DNA of 64,000 nt from Microtetraspora glauca (GCA_001570385.1 BBYL01000016.1:186001-250000), one strand, 5' to 3'; counted from the first letter of the stretch, positions 26,079 to 37,960 are shown. The notes: generated by a model not told the origin, from the letters alone. Numbers and translations are program-made.

Positions 26079-28766
26079 ATGAGCATCGATTTGAGGCTGT
26101 CCGATGGCGTACGGGTGGAACCGTCGCTGGTGATACGGACGGCGGGATTGCCGGCGTCGGTCCTGACCCGGCTGCGGTCCACGGGGCTGTCCACGCGGAT
26201 TGAGCGGTTCATCCGGTTGAGGAGAGTGACCGGGAGCGAGGGCGAGGCACTCGCGGCGGCGTTGTACGAGATCATCGGCGCACCGCTGGACGGCGACCTG
26301 AAACCCCGGCTGGTCGGCCTGCGCCGGGCGCTGCACCGGGGGCGCAGGCCCGGGGCCGGTGAATGGAACGAGAGCGTGGCGGCGCGTCTGCCGGAGGATG
26401 TGGGCCGGAGGGTGACCACGTGGCTGGCGGCTCTGGACGAGAGCGAACGGCTCAGAGCCGGACTGCCTGACGTGCTGGCGGCCGAGGCGGCGGACGCGAT
26501 GGCCGTGATCAGAGATGCCGCCGCCAGCCCCGCGTTCCGTCGGGCGTTGTCGCAGGCCAGCCCGGCGCTGTTCGTGGAACTGACCAAGTGGCTGGCGGAC
26601 GGGAACGACCGTCCGCGCCGGCAGTCGTTGGTCCGCCTGGCCAAGTACGTGGCGCGGGCGGCCGCCAGGACCAGCCCATACAGCACCTTCACCGTCAGCG
26701 GCGCGGCCGGCTGGGCGGCGGATGACGCGCCGCTGCGGTTCGAGGGGCCGACCGAGGTCAGCGGCGTGCTGGAACTCAGCGCTCTCGTGACTCAGGGCTT
26801 CGGCCGGGTGGTGGGGGCCGACGCCGCGCTCGCGGCCTCGCTGCGGCTGCGTGTCAACCCGAGCGTCACCGTGACGGGGGAGACGCTGAGCTTCGTCGGC
26901 CGTCCACCGGACGAGCCGATCGTGACGCTGCCGGTCACCCCGGCCATCGAGGCGTGCCTCGCCGCCGTCGCGGAGAATCCCCGATGGACGTTGACCGGCC
27001 TCCGCGACCACCTGACCACCCGGCACGGGGCGGGCGAGCGGGTCGAGCGGTTCCTCGCCGGGCTGGTACGGGTGGGCCTGCTGGAACAGCAGTCGCCGGT
27101 GCCCGACCTCTCCGGGGACCCGCTCGGCGAATGGAGCGGCTGGCTGGCCGCGCGCGCCGGCGCCCGGATCGACGTCGTCGGTCTCGTGGACCGGGCCAGG
27201 GCGGAGCTGCGCCGGCCCGTCCCGGTGCACGACGTCGTGGGACACGACGACCGGCAGCGCGCACTGCGGCGGACCGTGGGCGACCTCGCGGTTCGCACGG
27301 GCATGATCGACGATCCCGGCGTCGAACCCGATAAGCACATATTTCATGAGAACGCCGTCTACGTCGGGCCTCGGGTGACGTGCTCGCTACCGCGCTGGCG
27401 GCCGGCACTGGAGGACCTGGACGCCGTACGGCGTTGGCTCGCCGTCTTCGACGGCATGTTGCCGTTGCGGGTCGCCCTGGGGGCGTTCTGCGAGGAGCGG
27501 TTCGGCCCGGGCGCGCGGGTGCCCCTCCTGACCTTCCACCGGGTGGTCCAGGAAGAGATGGCCGCGCGGGACGGCGTGGACCTCGGCGCGGGGGTGCGGG
27601 ACGGCGTGGACCTCGGCGCGGCCGCGTGGGACATGCGTCGCCTGCTCCAGAACGCGTCTCCCCGTACGGCGGTGCGGGCGGAGGGGCGCCTGCCGCGGCT
27701 CCGGGAGCTGGACCGGCTCCGGCGCGAGGCTCTCCGAGTGATCAACGGAGCGCCGGACGCGGACGGGGTCGTCCGCGTCGATCCGGCGGCGATGGCCGGT
27801 GCCGCCGGATCCTGGCCGGAATGGATCGAGCCCACCCGGTCGCTCGCCTGCTACCTCCAGATCGTCCGGGCGGAGGACCCGCTGCGGCTGGTGCTCAACG
27901 TGGCCTACTCCGGGTACGGCAGGGGCCGTACCCGGTTGACGCACCTGCTTGAGCAGGCGGGCGGCGCCGTGCCGTCCGAGGGCGGCTGGAGTGCGGAGCA
28001 GCCGGTTCCCGCCGAGCTGGGCGGGTTGTTCGGCACTCCGCTCAACGTGCGCCGGGCCGGCCTGCCGTACGAGATCGACTATCCGTTCACGGTCAGTGCC
28101 CGGCCCGAGGCCGAACGCGTGGCGCCGGGCGAGCTCACGGTGGCGCACGACCCGCTGACCGGCCTGGCGCGGTTGTTCTCCGACAGGCTGGATGCCGAGG
28201 TGCGGCCGCTGCACGTCGGCATGATGACCGAGGCGCTGCTGCCGCCGCTCGCCCGGTTGCTCGCACTCGGCTTCGGCGGGAGTTATTACCTCCACCCCAG
28301 CGTCTCGCCGCTGGCTGACGGGGCGGAGGCGCCGTCCGGCCCGGTCGTCGCCCTCCCGCGCGTCGAGATCGGCCGTCTGGTGGTACGCCGGGCACGATGG
28401 ACGGCGCCGATCGAACAGGTTCCGGTGCGGGGCAAGGGCGAGTCCGACGCCGGCTATCTGCTGAGGATGGCGCAGTGGCTGGCGGACCATCGGATTCCGG
28501 CACGGTGCTTCGTACGGGTTCAGGAGCACGGAGGGGCCGGGGCGGCGTGGTATCTCGACCGGTCGCGCAAGCCGTTCTACGTGGACTTCACCAACTGGCT
28601 GCTGGTGATGGTGTTCGAGCGCGCGGTGGCCGGAGCGGGCGGTGCCGTGATCTTCGAGGAGGCGCTGCCGGCGCCGGAGGACGCCGTCGGCGGCGATCCG
28701 GCCGACCCCAGCGTCTCGGAGTTCCTGCTGGAGATCTCGGAGCGGGGGGATCGCCGTGCGGCCTGA
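26079..28766 (+). CDS. Thiopeptide dehydratase, glutamylation subunit (TbtB-like)
   Basis: The 895-aa protein corresponds to the large N-terminal domain of LanB-type dehydratases. It transfers glutamate from Glu-tRNA to core Ser/Thr side chains so they can be eliminated to dehydroamino acids. Recognisable segments include SLVRLAKYVARAAARTSPYS followed by TFTVSG (the conserved R-T-SPYSTF region) and the late segment DAGYLLRMAQWLADHRIPAR. It is first in the enzyme operon and overlaps the next gene by 11 bp. Length and position match TbtB/PbtB. As in other thiopeptide clusters, the elimination domain is a separate protein. Confidence 0.92.
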   Translation: MSIDLRLSDGVRVEPSLVIRTAGLPASVLTRLRSTGLSTRIERFIRLRRVTGSEGEALAAALYEIIGAPLDGDLKPRLVGLRRALHRGRRPGAGEWNESVAARLPEDVGRRVTTWLAALDESERLRAGLPDVLAAEAADAMAVIRDAAASPAFRRALSQASPALFVELTKWLADGNDRPRRQSLVRLAKYVARAAARTSPYSTFTVSGAAGWAADDAPLRFEGPTEVSGVLELSALVTQGFGRVVGADAALAASLRLRVNPSVTVTGETLSFVGRPPDEPIVTLPVTPAIEACLAAVAENPRWTLTGLRDHLTTRHGAGERVERFLAGLVRVGLLEQQSPVPDLSGDPLGEWSGWLAARAGARIDVVGLVDRARAELRRPVPVHDVVGHDDRQRALRRTVGDLAVRTGMIDDPGVEPDKHIFHENAVYVGPRVTCSLPRWRPALEDLDAVRRWLAVFDGMLPLRVALGAFCEERFGPGARVPLLTFHRVVQEEMAARDGVDLGAGVRDGVDLGAAAWDMRRLLQNASPRTAVRAEGRLPRLRELDRLRREALRVINGAPDADGVVRVDPAAMAGAAGSWPEWIEPTRSLACYLQIVRAEDPLRLVLNVAYSGYGRGRTRLTHLLEQAGGAVPSEGGWSAEQPVPAELGGLFGTPLNVRRAGLPYEIDYPFTVSARPEAERVAPGELTVAHDPLTGLARLFSDRLDAEVRPLHVGMMTEALLPPLARLLALGFGGSYYLHPSVSPLADGAEAPSGPVVALPRVEIGRLVVRRARWTAPIEQVPVRGKGESDAGYLLRMAQWLADHRIPARCFVRVQEHGGAGAAWYLDRSRKPFYVDFTNWLLVMVFERAVAGAGGAVIFEEALPAPEDAVGGDPADPSVSEFLLEISERGDRRAA

Positions 28767-29961
28767 ACGGGACTGGATCAGCGCGCACGCCTTCTACCAG
28801 GGCGACCTGGACCGCCTCCTGGTGGACCTGATCGACCCGCTGATCACGGAACTCGTGGCAGCCGGCCTGGTCGAACAGTGGTTCTTCCTGCGTTACTGGG
28901 ACGGCGGGCCGCACGTACGCGTACGGGTGCTGCCCGCTCCCGGCCGCGCCCGCTTGGACATCGAGGGACTGCTGACCGCCCGCTTCGACACGTACGTCCG
29001 GGTGCACCCCTCGTCGGAGCGCGTCGGTCAGGCGGACTACGGCCGGCTCGCGCGGGCTCTGGCCGAATGGGAGGGGCTGTCGTCGTACTCGCCGCGCCTG
29101 TGGCCCACCGACACGCTCGCGTTCGTGCCGTACCGGCGGGAACACCGTCGGTACGGCGACGGAGCCTCGATGGAGGCCGTGGAGCGGCACTTCACGGAGT
29201 CCAGCGCGATCGCGATGTCGGTGCTGCGGAGGGAGGCGTCGCCCGCCCGGCGCGCCACGGCGGCGTTCGCGATGATCCTGCTCGCGTGGTTCGCGTGCCG
29301 GCCCGATCCCGCTGACGTCGCTGACGTCGCCGAATTCGCCGTCCCCGCCTTCGGACGCGCCGGAGGCGGCAGTGGCCTCGGGGAGGCGGGCGAAACGAGT
29401 GCCGCCGAGACGCTGGGGGAGGTGGGGTGGCGGCCGGACGCGGCTTTCGAGGCGCGGCGTGGTCCGCTTCTCAGCCTGGCGCGGGACATGGCCCGGCTGG
29501 CCCGGCTCGCGCGGCACGCGCCGGAGCTGGCGGACGGTGGGTCGCTCGCCTCGTGGTCCCGGTCGGTCCGGACCCTCACCGACGTGCTCGAGGCGCAGAT
29601 CGCCGCACGCGCGTTCGTCCCCCCGGAGCGCGGATGGGAGGGATCCGGGGAGGTCACGGCCGAGATCCCCCGAGTACGTGCGGTCGCGGTGACGGACATC
29701 TGCGCCCATCTGGTGTGCAACCGGCTCGGCGTCTCCCCGGGCGAGGAAGCCGCTGTACGGGGCATGGCCGCCCGCGCCGTCGTGGCGTTCGCCGGAGAGA
29801 CGGGGGCGGCCGAGAGAACAGAACCAGCCGAGGAGGCGGGGTTCGCTGAGAGGAGCGAACTCGCCGGAGAGACGGGGTCCGCCGGGATGACAGAACGCGC
29901 CGTGGACCTGGAGCTCAGTGTGGGCGACGCGGCCGTTCGAGGTGATGGAGTGCCGCGATGA
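28756..29961 (+). CDS. Thiopeptide glutamate-elimination protein (TbtC-like, SpaB_C fold)
   Basis: The 401-aa product begins with the thiopeptide-type biosynthesis signature WISAHAFYQGDLDRLLVDLI, then VEQWFFLRYWDGGPHVRVRV. In split LanB systems this protein removes the glutamate to leave dehydroalanine. It is second in the operon, as in tbt/pbt, with a GTG start overlapping the previous stop. The last 60 residues are a low-complexity tail rich in E, A and G (AGETG and AERTE repeats) that lacks family similarity. Assignment of this one as TbtC and the next as TbtD rests on order and sequence feel. Confidence 0.85.
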   Translation: MRPERDWISAHAFYQGDLDRLLVDLIDPLITELVAAGLVEQWFFLRYWDGGPHVRVRVLPAPGRARLDIEGLLTARFDTYVRVHPSSERVGQADYGRLARALAEWEGLSSYSPRLWPTDTLAFVPYRREHRRYGDGASMEAVERHFTESSAIAMSVLRREASPARRATAAFAMILLAWFACRPDPADVADVAEFAVPAFGRAGGGSGLGEAGETSAAETLGEVGWRPDAAFEARRGPLLSLARDMARLARLARHAPELADGGSLASWSRSVRTLTDVLEAQIAARAFVPPERGWEGSGEVTAEIPRVRAVAVTDICAHLVCNRLGVSPGEEAAVRGMAARAVVAFAGETGAAERTEPAEEAGFAERSELAGETGSAGMTERAVDLELSVGDAAVRGDGVPR

Positions 29962-31276
29962 GCTGGGAGAGCTTCCACATCCACTATCACGGCGTCCAGG
30001 ACGACCTGATCCTGGACGGCGTGCGCCCGCTCCTCGCCCGGCTTCGCGGGCAGGTCGAAGGCGCCTTCTACGTGCGGCACTGGAAGCGTGGACCGCATGT
30101 GCGGGTCAACGTATACGCCGACGCACGGACCGTGGACCGCCTGGTGTGGCCGGCCGTACAGGAGGTGATCGGCGGCTTCCTGAAGAGACAGCCGTCCACG
30201 GCCCGGCTGGTCCCCGAGGAATATCTGGCCCTCCACCGGCGGCTCGCCGACCTGGAGGACGAGCCGGGGCCGCTCCTGCCCTGGTATCAGGACAATTCCG
30301 TACGGCGCGCCGAGTATGACCGGCGATTGCACACGCTGGGCGGCATCGAGGCGGCGGAGTTGCTGGCTGACTTCTACGCCGTCACGACGGATCTGGCCTT
30401 CCAGATGACCGATGCCGTCAGGAGGGGCGGGCAGCGGCTCGGCATCGCCTTCGACCTCATGGTGGCCACGGCGCACGCGTTGTCCGGGATCGGCGTCGCC
30501 AATGGGTTCGTCTCCTTCCGCTCGCACGCCGAGGCGTTCCTCGAACTGCATCCCGAAGGGCGCGGACTGCGGCACGGCTGGGAGGAGCACCGGCGGAGGA
30601 ACGCGGGGCAGCTCGCGGCACGGCTGCGCGCGGTGCTCGCGGCGCTGGACGCGAAGGCACCCGATGGGTGGGCGCCGGAACCCGACGCGAGACTGGACCG
30701 GAGCGCTCTGGCCACGCCGTACGCGCGTGCCTGGGTGGAGGCGCTCGCCCCGTTCCGGCCGAGGGCGGCGCGATACATCGAGGAGGGCCGGCTCTCTCTG
30801 GATCCCGACGGCGCGTCCCGGCGGTCGACCTGGACGGGAACGTCCGATGACAGCCCGTTCCACCGCGAGTTGTACTCCACCCCGGCCTGGGCCGAGACCC
30901 GTTCGGCCACCTGGTTCACGGTGTACCGCCTCATGACGAACTACACCTATCTCCACCTGACCCGGCTGGGGGTGACGCCGGTGGAGCGATATCTGCTGTG
31001 CCATCTGATCGCGGGCACGGTTGAGGACCACTTCGGCGTCTCGGCGCTCGACGTGGCCTCGGTGCCGGTCGAGCGGGTGCCCGTCTTCGACTCTGCCGTC
31101 TTCGACTCTGCCGTCTTCGACTCTGCCGGGTTCGACTCTGCCGGGTTCGACTCTGCCGGGTCCGACACTGGCCGGTTCGATTCCGGCCAGGTGGACGCGG
31201 ACCGGCTCGGCTCCGGCCACGGGGATACCGCCCAGGGCGACAGTGCCCGATTCGACACTCACCGGGAGGCGTCCTC

Positions 31277-31280
<4 letters not shown>
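29958..31280 (+). CDS. Pyridine-forming [4+2] cycloaddition enzyme (TbtD/TclM-like)
   Basis: The 440-aa protein is a second SpaB_C-fold member (WESFHIHYHGVQDDLILDGV, then FYVRHWKRGPHVRVNVY). TclM/TbtD/PbtD enzymes fuse two dehydroalanines and a backbone carbonyl into the pyridine and release the leader. The C-terminal helix region VYRLMTNYTYLHLTRLGVTP and YLLCHLIAGTVEDHFG matches this subgroup. After about residue 375 comes an odd tail with five FDSAV/FDSAG pentapeptides encoded by 15-bp units at 31086-31160, then more D/S/G-rich sequence. ATGA overlaps link it to both neighbours. Confidence 0.85.
31086..31160 (+). repeat. Five 15-bp tandem repeats (FDSAV/G)
   Basis: The unit TTCGACTCTGCCGTC occurs twice perfectly, with a third and later copies ending GGG instead of GTC: five units in all, 31086-31160. 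It encodes FDSAV or FDSAG in the tail of the pyridine synthase-like gene. The frame is preserved. Confidence 0.85.
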
Positions 31281-32902
<1,622 letters not shown>

Positions 32903-32923
32903 TCACACCTTGTGGAGGAGAAC

Positions 32924-35632
32924 ATGGGCCTGCTCCTACGCCCCGACGTCTACTACGCCGCTTCTCCCGAGGGGCTCCACGTCCTCACCCATCGGGGTCC
33001 TGTCTCCTTCACCGGCGGGTCCGTCCATCAGCTGCTGGTACGGCTCGCGCCGTACCTGGACGGCAGGTTCACCATGGCGGAACTGACGGCCGATCTGGCG
33101 CCGGAACGGCGTCAGATGGTCGAGCGTTTCCTGACCGACCTGATCTCCCGCGACGTGGTCACGGAGAGGACGCGCGAGGCTCCGTCAGCTCCGCCTCCGG
33201 ACAGGGAATCGGCGCTCCACAGGTATCTGGACCATTTCACCGGCTCCGGCACCCGTACGCTGCGCGGCTATCGCGATCAGTCCGTTGTGGTGGTGGGTGA
33301 GGGCCCTCTGCTCGCAGCCGCGGCCCAGGCGGCGCTCCGGTCCGGCCTGCGATCGATACGGGTGATCGACCTCCGAGATCCTCCTCCCGGTGATGTGCCG
33401 CCCGAGCCCGGTGCGGTGCCGCCGGAGCCCGGTGAGCGAGCCGACCGGCCACCCTCGCACGACCTTTCCGGCGGGTCGTTCGCCGCATCGCCGGGCGACA
33501 TGCGTGGCGGGTCGTTCATGACGCGGCTGGGCGGGCCGCGTGACGGGTCGTTCGTGACGCCGCCAGATGACCTGTGTGGTGGGTCGCTTGCCGCACGGCT
33601 GAGCGATGCCGACCTGGTCGTTCACGTCTCCGATCGCCCCGATCGTGCGCGGGAAATCGACCGGATCTGTACGGGCGGGCGAGCGCGGCTGGTCCAACTG
33701 GTCGTCGTGGGGGAGGCCGCGTGGATGGGGCCCATCGGCCGGGTGACCGCCGGAGGACCGAGCTGGACCTCAGGCTGGCTCCGCGTCCTGTCCCGGCAGC
33801 ACGCCAACGCGGATGGCGGCGCGGTCGTGGCGGACGGCGGCACCGCCTCGACCAAGGGCGGTTTGGCCTTCGCGGGCGGCAGCACCGCCTCATACCCAGC
33901 ACTGGAGGGGCCGGTCGCCGCCGTCCTGGCCGCCCAGCTCGTCCACCGGGCGTTCCAAGCGGTCACCGGCCTTCTCGACGCGGACGAGGCGGCGCGCATG
34001 ACGCGGACGGACCTCATGACGCTGCGCACCGAGTCGCACACGTTCGTCCCGCACCCGTTCACCGTGCCGGTCGAGCCCGCAACGGCCGAGGACCTCGTGA
34101 AGCGCGTCAGCGCCCTCGTCCGGGGCCCGGCCCTCGACGCCGAGTCGCTCGCCCGCCGGACGATGGCCTACGTGGGACCCCGGGCGGGCGTGCTCGGCCA
34201 GCCGACCGAACGCGAGTACGCACAGATTCCCCTGCACGTCTGCGAGATCGAGGTGTCGGACCCGGCCCGCCTCCTCGCCTCATCGGACGTACGGTCCATG
34301 AGGCCGGGTGCCCCTGGGGTGAGCGCGGATGTCCGGTCGGCGGGGTCGGCGGTCTCTGGGGTGAGCGCGGATGCCCGGTCCGCGAGGCCGGTGGTCACGG
34401 GAGCGGGCGTGGACTTCCCCGCCGCACGCCTGGCCGCCGCGCTCAAGGCGTTCGCGATGTACGGCGCGCTGGCTGTCGATCCACGGCGGCTCGTTGACGC
34501 GTACGGACAAGCGCTCGTGGGGCCGGACGACGACCCCTGGGAGGCCATGGCGAACCTGAGATCCGGCCGGGTCACGGGATACGTATGGGGGAGTGGCCTC
34601 GTTGACGGAGAGCCGATCCTCGTGAACGCCCTCGCCGTCTTCCCCGGGCTCGGCGCCGCCGCCCCGGTCACCTCCGGAGTGGCGGCCGGGTACGCCTGGC
34701 GGCAGGCGATCGTGACCGGCCTGCTGGGTCTGTGCCTCAACCTGACCCTGGACGACCTGCACTCGGCTGACCTGCGCTCGGACGACCCGCATTCGGATGA
34801 CCTGCATTCGGATGACCTGCACTCAGATGACCCGCATCCGGACGACCCGCATCCGGACGGCGTGAACCCGGGGGGCCTCATTTCGGGCGACCTGGCTCTG
34901 GGTGACCTCACGTCGGGCCATCTCGTTCTGAATGATCCAGCGTCAGGCCGTCCCGATCTCTCCTCGGACGAGCTGGTTTCGGAGGAATCGGCTTCGGGCC
35001 ATCTCGCCTCCGGCGAGCTGGGGGTGGACGAGGTCGACCCGGATGCCGCGCTGGGCGCCTTCCGCTCGCGGCTCGACCTCACCGCCATGCCCCTGGACGC
35101 GCGGGGTGACCGGTATCGGGCCATCCTCGCGGCGACGGGGCGGGCCGTCGCGCTCCACGACATCACCGGGCCGCTCGGGGTGCCCGCCGTGGTGTGCAGT
35201 CTGGACGGCTCCGTGGCGGGCGAGGCCGCCGGGTTGACGATGGAGGACGCCGTACGCGACGCGCTGGAACAGGCGGTGCTCACGTCTCAGTCCCAGGCCG
35301 ACGGACGTCCGGGATATGCCCCCACACCACGGGCACGACTCCCTGAGAGAGCGCGGGCACGCCTCCCTGAGAGAGCGACGAGCGGGATCACGCGGCAGGT
35401 CCGTCCCCCCGTCTCCGTGGCGGACATCGTGGCCGCGCTGGAGCGCCGGGGCATGCGGCCCGTGGCAGTCCCGCTCGACCATGATCCGGAGGTCGCCGAC
35501 GTCATGCCGTACGCCGTGCACGTGGTGCCGGGGCCTGAGATGCCGGCTCCTGCGGTGTCAGTTCGTGAGGCGCAGGGGCGTGGGGTACCGGGGCACCTGA
35601 TGGCAGGGCGTGAGGTGCCGGGGCATGAGTGA
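32924..35632 (+). CDS. Leader-binding cyclodehydratase partner (Ocin-ThiF-like, TbtF-like)
   Basis: The 902-aa protein starts with a winged-helix-like RRE segment (LLLRPDVYYAASPEGLHVLT, then LVRLAPYLDGRFTMAELTAD) expected to bind the precursor leader and deliver it to the YcaO enzyme. A ThiF/E1-like region follows (SVVVVGEGPLLAAAAQAALR). The start ATG at 32924 has GGAGGAG upstream. It is unusually rich in repeat insertions: GGSFAASPGDM-type units at residues 180-225, SADVRSA-type at about 465-485, and DLHSD/DPHPD pentapeptides at about 610-650. It is coupled by ATGAGTGA to the YcaO gene. Confidence 0.82.
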   Translation: MGLLLRPDVYYAASPEGLHVLTHRGPVSFTGGSVHQLLVRLAPYLDGRFTMAELTADLAPERRQMVERFLTDLISRDVVTERTREAPSAPPPDRESALHRYLDHFTGSGTRTLRGYRDQSVVVVGEGPLLAAAAQAALRSGLRSIRVIDLRDPPPGDVPPEPGAVPPEPGERADRPPSHDLSGGSFAASPGDMRGGSFMTRLGGPRDGSFVTPPDDLCGGSLAARLSDADLVVHVSDRPDRAREIDRICTGGRARLVQLVVVGEAAWMGPIGRVTAGGPSWTSGWLRVLSRQHANADGGAVVADGGTASTKGGLAFAGGSTASYPALEGPVAAVLAAQLVHRAFQAVTGLLDADEAARMTRTDLMTLRTESHTFVPHPFTVPVEPATAEDLVKRVSALVRGPALDAESLARRTMAYVGPRAGVLGQPTEREYAQIPLHVCEIEVSDPARLLASSDVRSMRPGAPGVSADVRSAGSAVSGVSADARSARPVVTGAGVDFPAARLAAALKAFAMYGALAVDPRRLVDAYGQALVGPDDDPWEAMANLRSGRVTGYVWGSGLVDGEPILVNALAVFPGLGAAAPVTSGVAAGYAWRQAIVTGLLGLCLNLTLDDLHSADLRSDDPHSDDLHSDDLHSDDPHPDDPHPDGVNPGGLISGDLALGDLTSGHLVLNDPASGRPDLSSDELVSEESASGHLASGELGVDEVDPDAALGAFRSRLDLTAMPLDARGDRYRAILAATGRAVALHDITGPLGVPAVVCSLDGSVAGEAAGLTMEDAVRDALEQAVLTSQSQADGRPGYAPTPRARLPERARARLPERATSGITRQVRPPVSVADIVAALERRGMRPVAVPLDHDPEVADVMPYAVHVVPGPEMPAPAVSVREAQGRGVPGHLMAGREVPGHE
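34754..34873 (+). repeat. 15-bp tandem repeats (DLHSD/DPHPD) in the TbtF-like gene
   Basis: About eight imperfect units of GACCTGCATTCGGAT encode repeated D-(L/P)-H-(S/P)-(D/A). The array is followed by a looser GDL/SGHL-type repeat to about 35010. The insertion has no counterpart I know of in the family. Confidence 0.8.
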
Positions 35633-37571
35633 GCACGGGCCTCGCGCCGTCCTGCTCGGCGACGGGCTCATCGCCGACGCGATCGCCGAGGTGCTGTCCG
35701 GTTCCGGTGAGGTTCTTCGATATCCCTGTCTCGCGCCGGGAGACATCGCGAGCGTCGGCGTTCCGGTCGTCGTGGCGAGCGACGCCTGGGACGTCGGCGG
35801 CCGCCCCGGCCTGCGCAAGGCCTGCGCCCAAGTGGGAGTGCCGTGGCTCGGGGTCCATGCCGAGCTTGGCCGGGTCGTCCTCGGTCCCGTGGAGCTCCCC
35901 GGCGTACCGGGCTGCTGGAGCTGCGCGGAGCTCCGCCGACGGCTGGCCCGCCCCGATTCCCTCGGTCACGCGGCCGTGCGGGAACGGCACGGCGCGGAGC
36001 TCGCGGAGCGGCCGTCCTCGTGGCTCACCCCGCAGGCCGCCTTCCTCGTGGCGGCCCTCGTCGGGGGCGAGCTGGAGCTGCTGGCCGTGGATCCGGCGCG
36101 TATGCGCACCCGAGGGGCGCTGCTCTATGTCGATCTGGACACCCTGCGGGTCGGGGAGCACCGTGTCCTGCCCGATCCGCTCTGCCCGGACTGCGGTGGC
36201 CTGCCCATGGACGCGGCGGCGCTCGCGGAGATCACGTCGGTGCCGCGGCCCAAACTCGGCCCACGGGCGTACCGGATCCGGGACGTGGCCGACGAGCTGG
36301 ACGACCTCCTCGCGCTCTACGTCGACGAGGAGACGGGCCTCATCCGGAAGGTCGTCGAGAGCGACGACGGCGGTCTCCCCGTCGCCGGAGCTCCCATGGG
36401 GCTGCGGGACGGCGGGGTCGAGCACGGCTACGGCCGCAGCCGCGGATATCGCAGCAGCCGGTTGACCGCGCTGCTTGAGGCCCTGGAGCGTTACGGCGGC
36501 ATGCGTCCCGGCGGGAAGCGCACCGCCGTCCGCGCCGCGTACGCCGACATCGCGGACCGGGCGCTCGATCCCCGGCTTCTCGGGCTCTACCCGGAGGAAT
36601 GGCACCGGGCGCCTGGCTTTCGCCATCCGCCGTTCCGGGAAACCACCTCCATCCCGTGGGTGTGGGGGTACTCCTTCGCCCGCCGCGAACCGATCCTGGT
36701 CCCCGAGTCCTACGCGTACTACCGGACACGTCCCGTGGGCGACCCGGACGGGCCCTTCGTGTACGAGACCTCCAACGGGTGCGCGCTCGGCGGTTGCCTG
36801 GAGGAGGCGATCCTGCACGGCGTCCTGGAGGTCGCCGAGCGGGACGCCTTCCTCATGACGTGGTATCTCCGCACGCCCGCGCCCCGGATCGACCTCGGCT
36901 CCGCCGGGCAGTCCACATCCCTGGTCGCCGAGGCGATCGAGCATGAGACCGGCTACCGGATCATGGCCTTCGACACCACACGCGAGCAGGGCGTCCCGTG
37001 CGTGTGGGCGATGGCGGTCGACCCGATCGGGGACGGGAAGCGGCCGGCGGCGGTGTGCGCCGCGGGCGCCCATCTCGATCCCGAACGCGCGGTGGAGAAC
37101 GCGCTGAGCGAGCTCGGTCCGATCCTCACCGACCGGATCCGCCGCCATCCGGCCCAGCGCGACCTCGCGCGGAGGATGGCGGACGATCCGTCTCTGGTGA
37201 CGGACATGGCGCACCATTCCACTCTTTACGGGGACCCGGGGGCGGCCGCACGGCTCGGGTTCCTCCTCGACTCGCCGGAGGTACGCCGGACGGCCGATGT
37301 GGGAGACACCGCGGCCTTCCGCAACGCCGACCTCCGGGACGACCTGGGCGCGCTGCTCGACCGCTATCTCGCGAGCGGCCTGGACGTGGTCGTCGTGGAC
37401 CAGACCACGCCCGAGCACCGGATCGGCGGCCTCTCCTGCGTCAAGGTCGTCATCCCCGGCATGGTGCCGATGACCTTCGGACACGCGTACCGGCGGGTGC
37501 ACGGCCTGCCGAGGCTGCGTCCCGCAGGGGGCGCGGCCGGTATCAACCCCCACCCGCACCCCTTCCCCTGA
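35625..37571 (+). CDS. YcaO azoline-forming cyclodehydratase (TbtG-like)
   Basis: The 648-aa protein uses ATP to cyclise core Cys residues to thiazolines. The N-terminal third is the C-protein-like domain with two paired cysteines for zinc (GCWSC near residue 98 and PLCPDCGG near 188). The YcaO domain follows, with SRGYRSSRLTALLEALERYG, ETSNGCALGGCLEEAILHGV and the ERDAF segment that contribute to ATP/Mg binding. It ends with PHPHPFP, the PxPxP terminus characteristic of azoline-forming YcaO enzymes. The start ATG overlaps the stop of the TbtF-like gene. Confidence 0.95.
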   Translation: MSEHGPRAVLLGDGLIADAIAEVLSGSGEVLRYPCLAPGDIASVGVPVVVASDAWDVGGRPGLRKACAQVGVPWLGVHAELGRVVLGPVELPGVPGCWSCAELRRRLARPDSLGHAAVRERHGAELAERPSSWLTPQAAFLVAALVGGELELLAVDPARMRTRGALLYVDLDTLRVGEHRVLPDPLCPDCGGLPMDAAALAEITSVPRPKLGPRAYRIRDVADELDDLLALYVDEETGLIRKVVESDDGGLPVAGAPMGLRDGGVEHGYGRSRGYRSSRLTALLEALERYGGMRPGGKRTAVRAAYADIADRALDPRLLGLYPEEWHRAPGFRHPPFRETTSIPWVWGYSFARREPILVPESYAYYRTRPVGDPDGPFVYETSNGCALGGCLEEAILHGVLEVAERDAFLMTWYLRTPAPRIDLGSAGQSTSLVAEAIEHETGYRIMAFDTTREQGVPCVWAMAVDPIGDGKRPAAVCAAGAHLDPERAVENALSELGPILTDRIRRHPAQRDLARRMADDPSLVTDMAHHSTLYGDPGAAARLGFLLDSPEVRRTADVGDTAAFRNADLRDDLGALLDRYLASGLDVVVVDQTTPEHRIGGLSCVKVVIPGMVPMTFGHAYRRVHGLPRLRPAGGAAGINPHPHPFP

Positions 37572-37586
37572 GCGAGGAGCACGGCA

Positions 37587-37928
37587 ATGTACGTCTCGAT
37601 CGTCGCGTGGGATCTCAGCCGATCCGCCCAGACCGTGGACAGCCTTCGCGAGTACCTGCGCGACTACGCGGTGGACGCGTACTCCCTGCTCGACGGCATG
37701 AGGTTGAAGTTGTGGTTCGCCAATCCGGATCGCCAGGTGTGGGGGGCGATCTACCTGTGGGACTCCGCCGCGCACATGGACGGTCCCGCGCGGGTGAGCA
37801 GGGCGGTCGAGCTCATCGGCTACCCGCCCACATCGGTGGGTGTCTTCGAGCTGGAGGCCGTCGCGGAGGGACGCAGCGCGTACGAGGCCCTGGCCGGCCT
37901 GGGACGCGCGATGTCGGGGGACATCTAG
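37587..37928 (+). CDS. Small alpha/beta-barrel protein, TbtH-like
   Basis: The 113-aa protein starts MYVSIVAWDLSRSAQTVDSL and has AVDAYSLLDGMRLKLWFANP and WGAIYLWDSAAHMDGP. This is a ferredoxin-like dimeric fold as in YdhR-type monooxygenases. It occupies the position of the small uncharacterised H gene of tbt-like clusters, 15 bp after the YcaO gene with GAGGAG upstream. Its role in thiopeptide formation is unknown. It ends the operon, before a hairpin. Confidence 0.7.
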   Translation: MYVSIVAWDLSRSAQTVDSLREYLRDYAVDAYSLLDGMRLKLWFANPDRQVWGAIYLWDSAAHMDGPARVSRAVELIGYPPTSVGVFELEAVAEGRSAYEALAGLGRAMSGDI

Positions 37929-37960
37929 CCGGCCTTCACGACGCGGGTGCCCGGCCGGCT
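37927..37960. terminator. Hairpin between thiopeptide operon and antiporter gene
   Basis: AGCCGGCC (37927-37934) pairs with GGCCGGCT (37953-37960) across an 18-nt loop, overlapping the stop of the last thiopeptide gene. It lies in the 75-bp convergent gap to the antiporter gene and is followed by TTC on the plus side. It is a probable bidirectional terminator and the physical border between the two clusters. Confidence 0.55.

Noticed and set aside
34754..34873. CRISPR-like array
   Set aside because: The repeats are contiguous 15-bp coding units without spacers and lie in a protein-coding frame.
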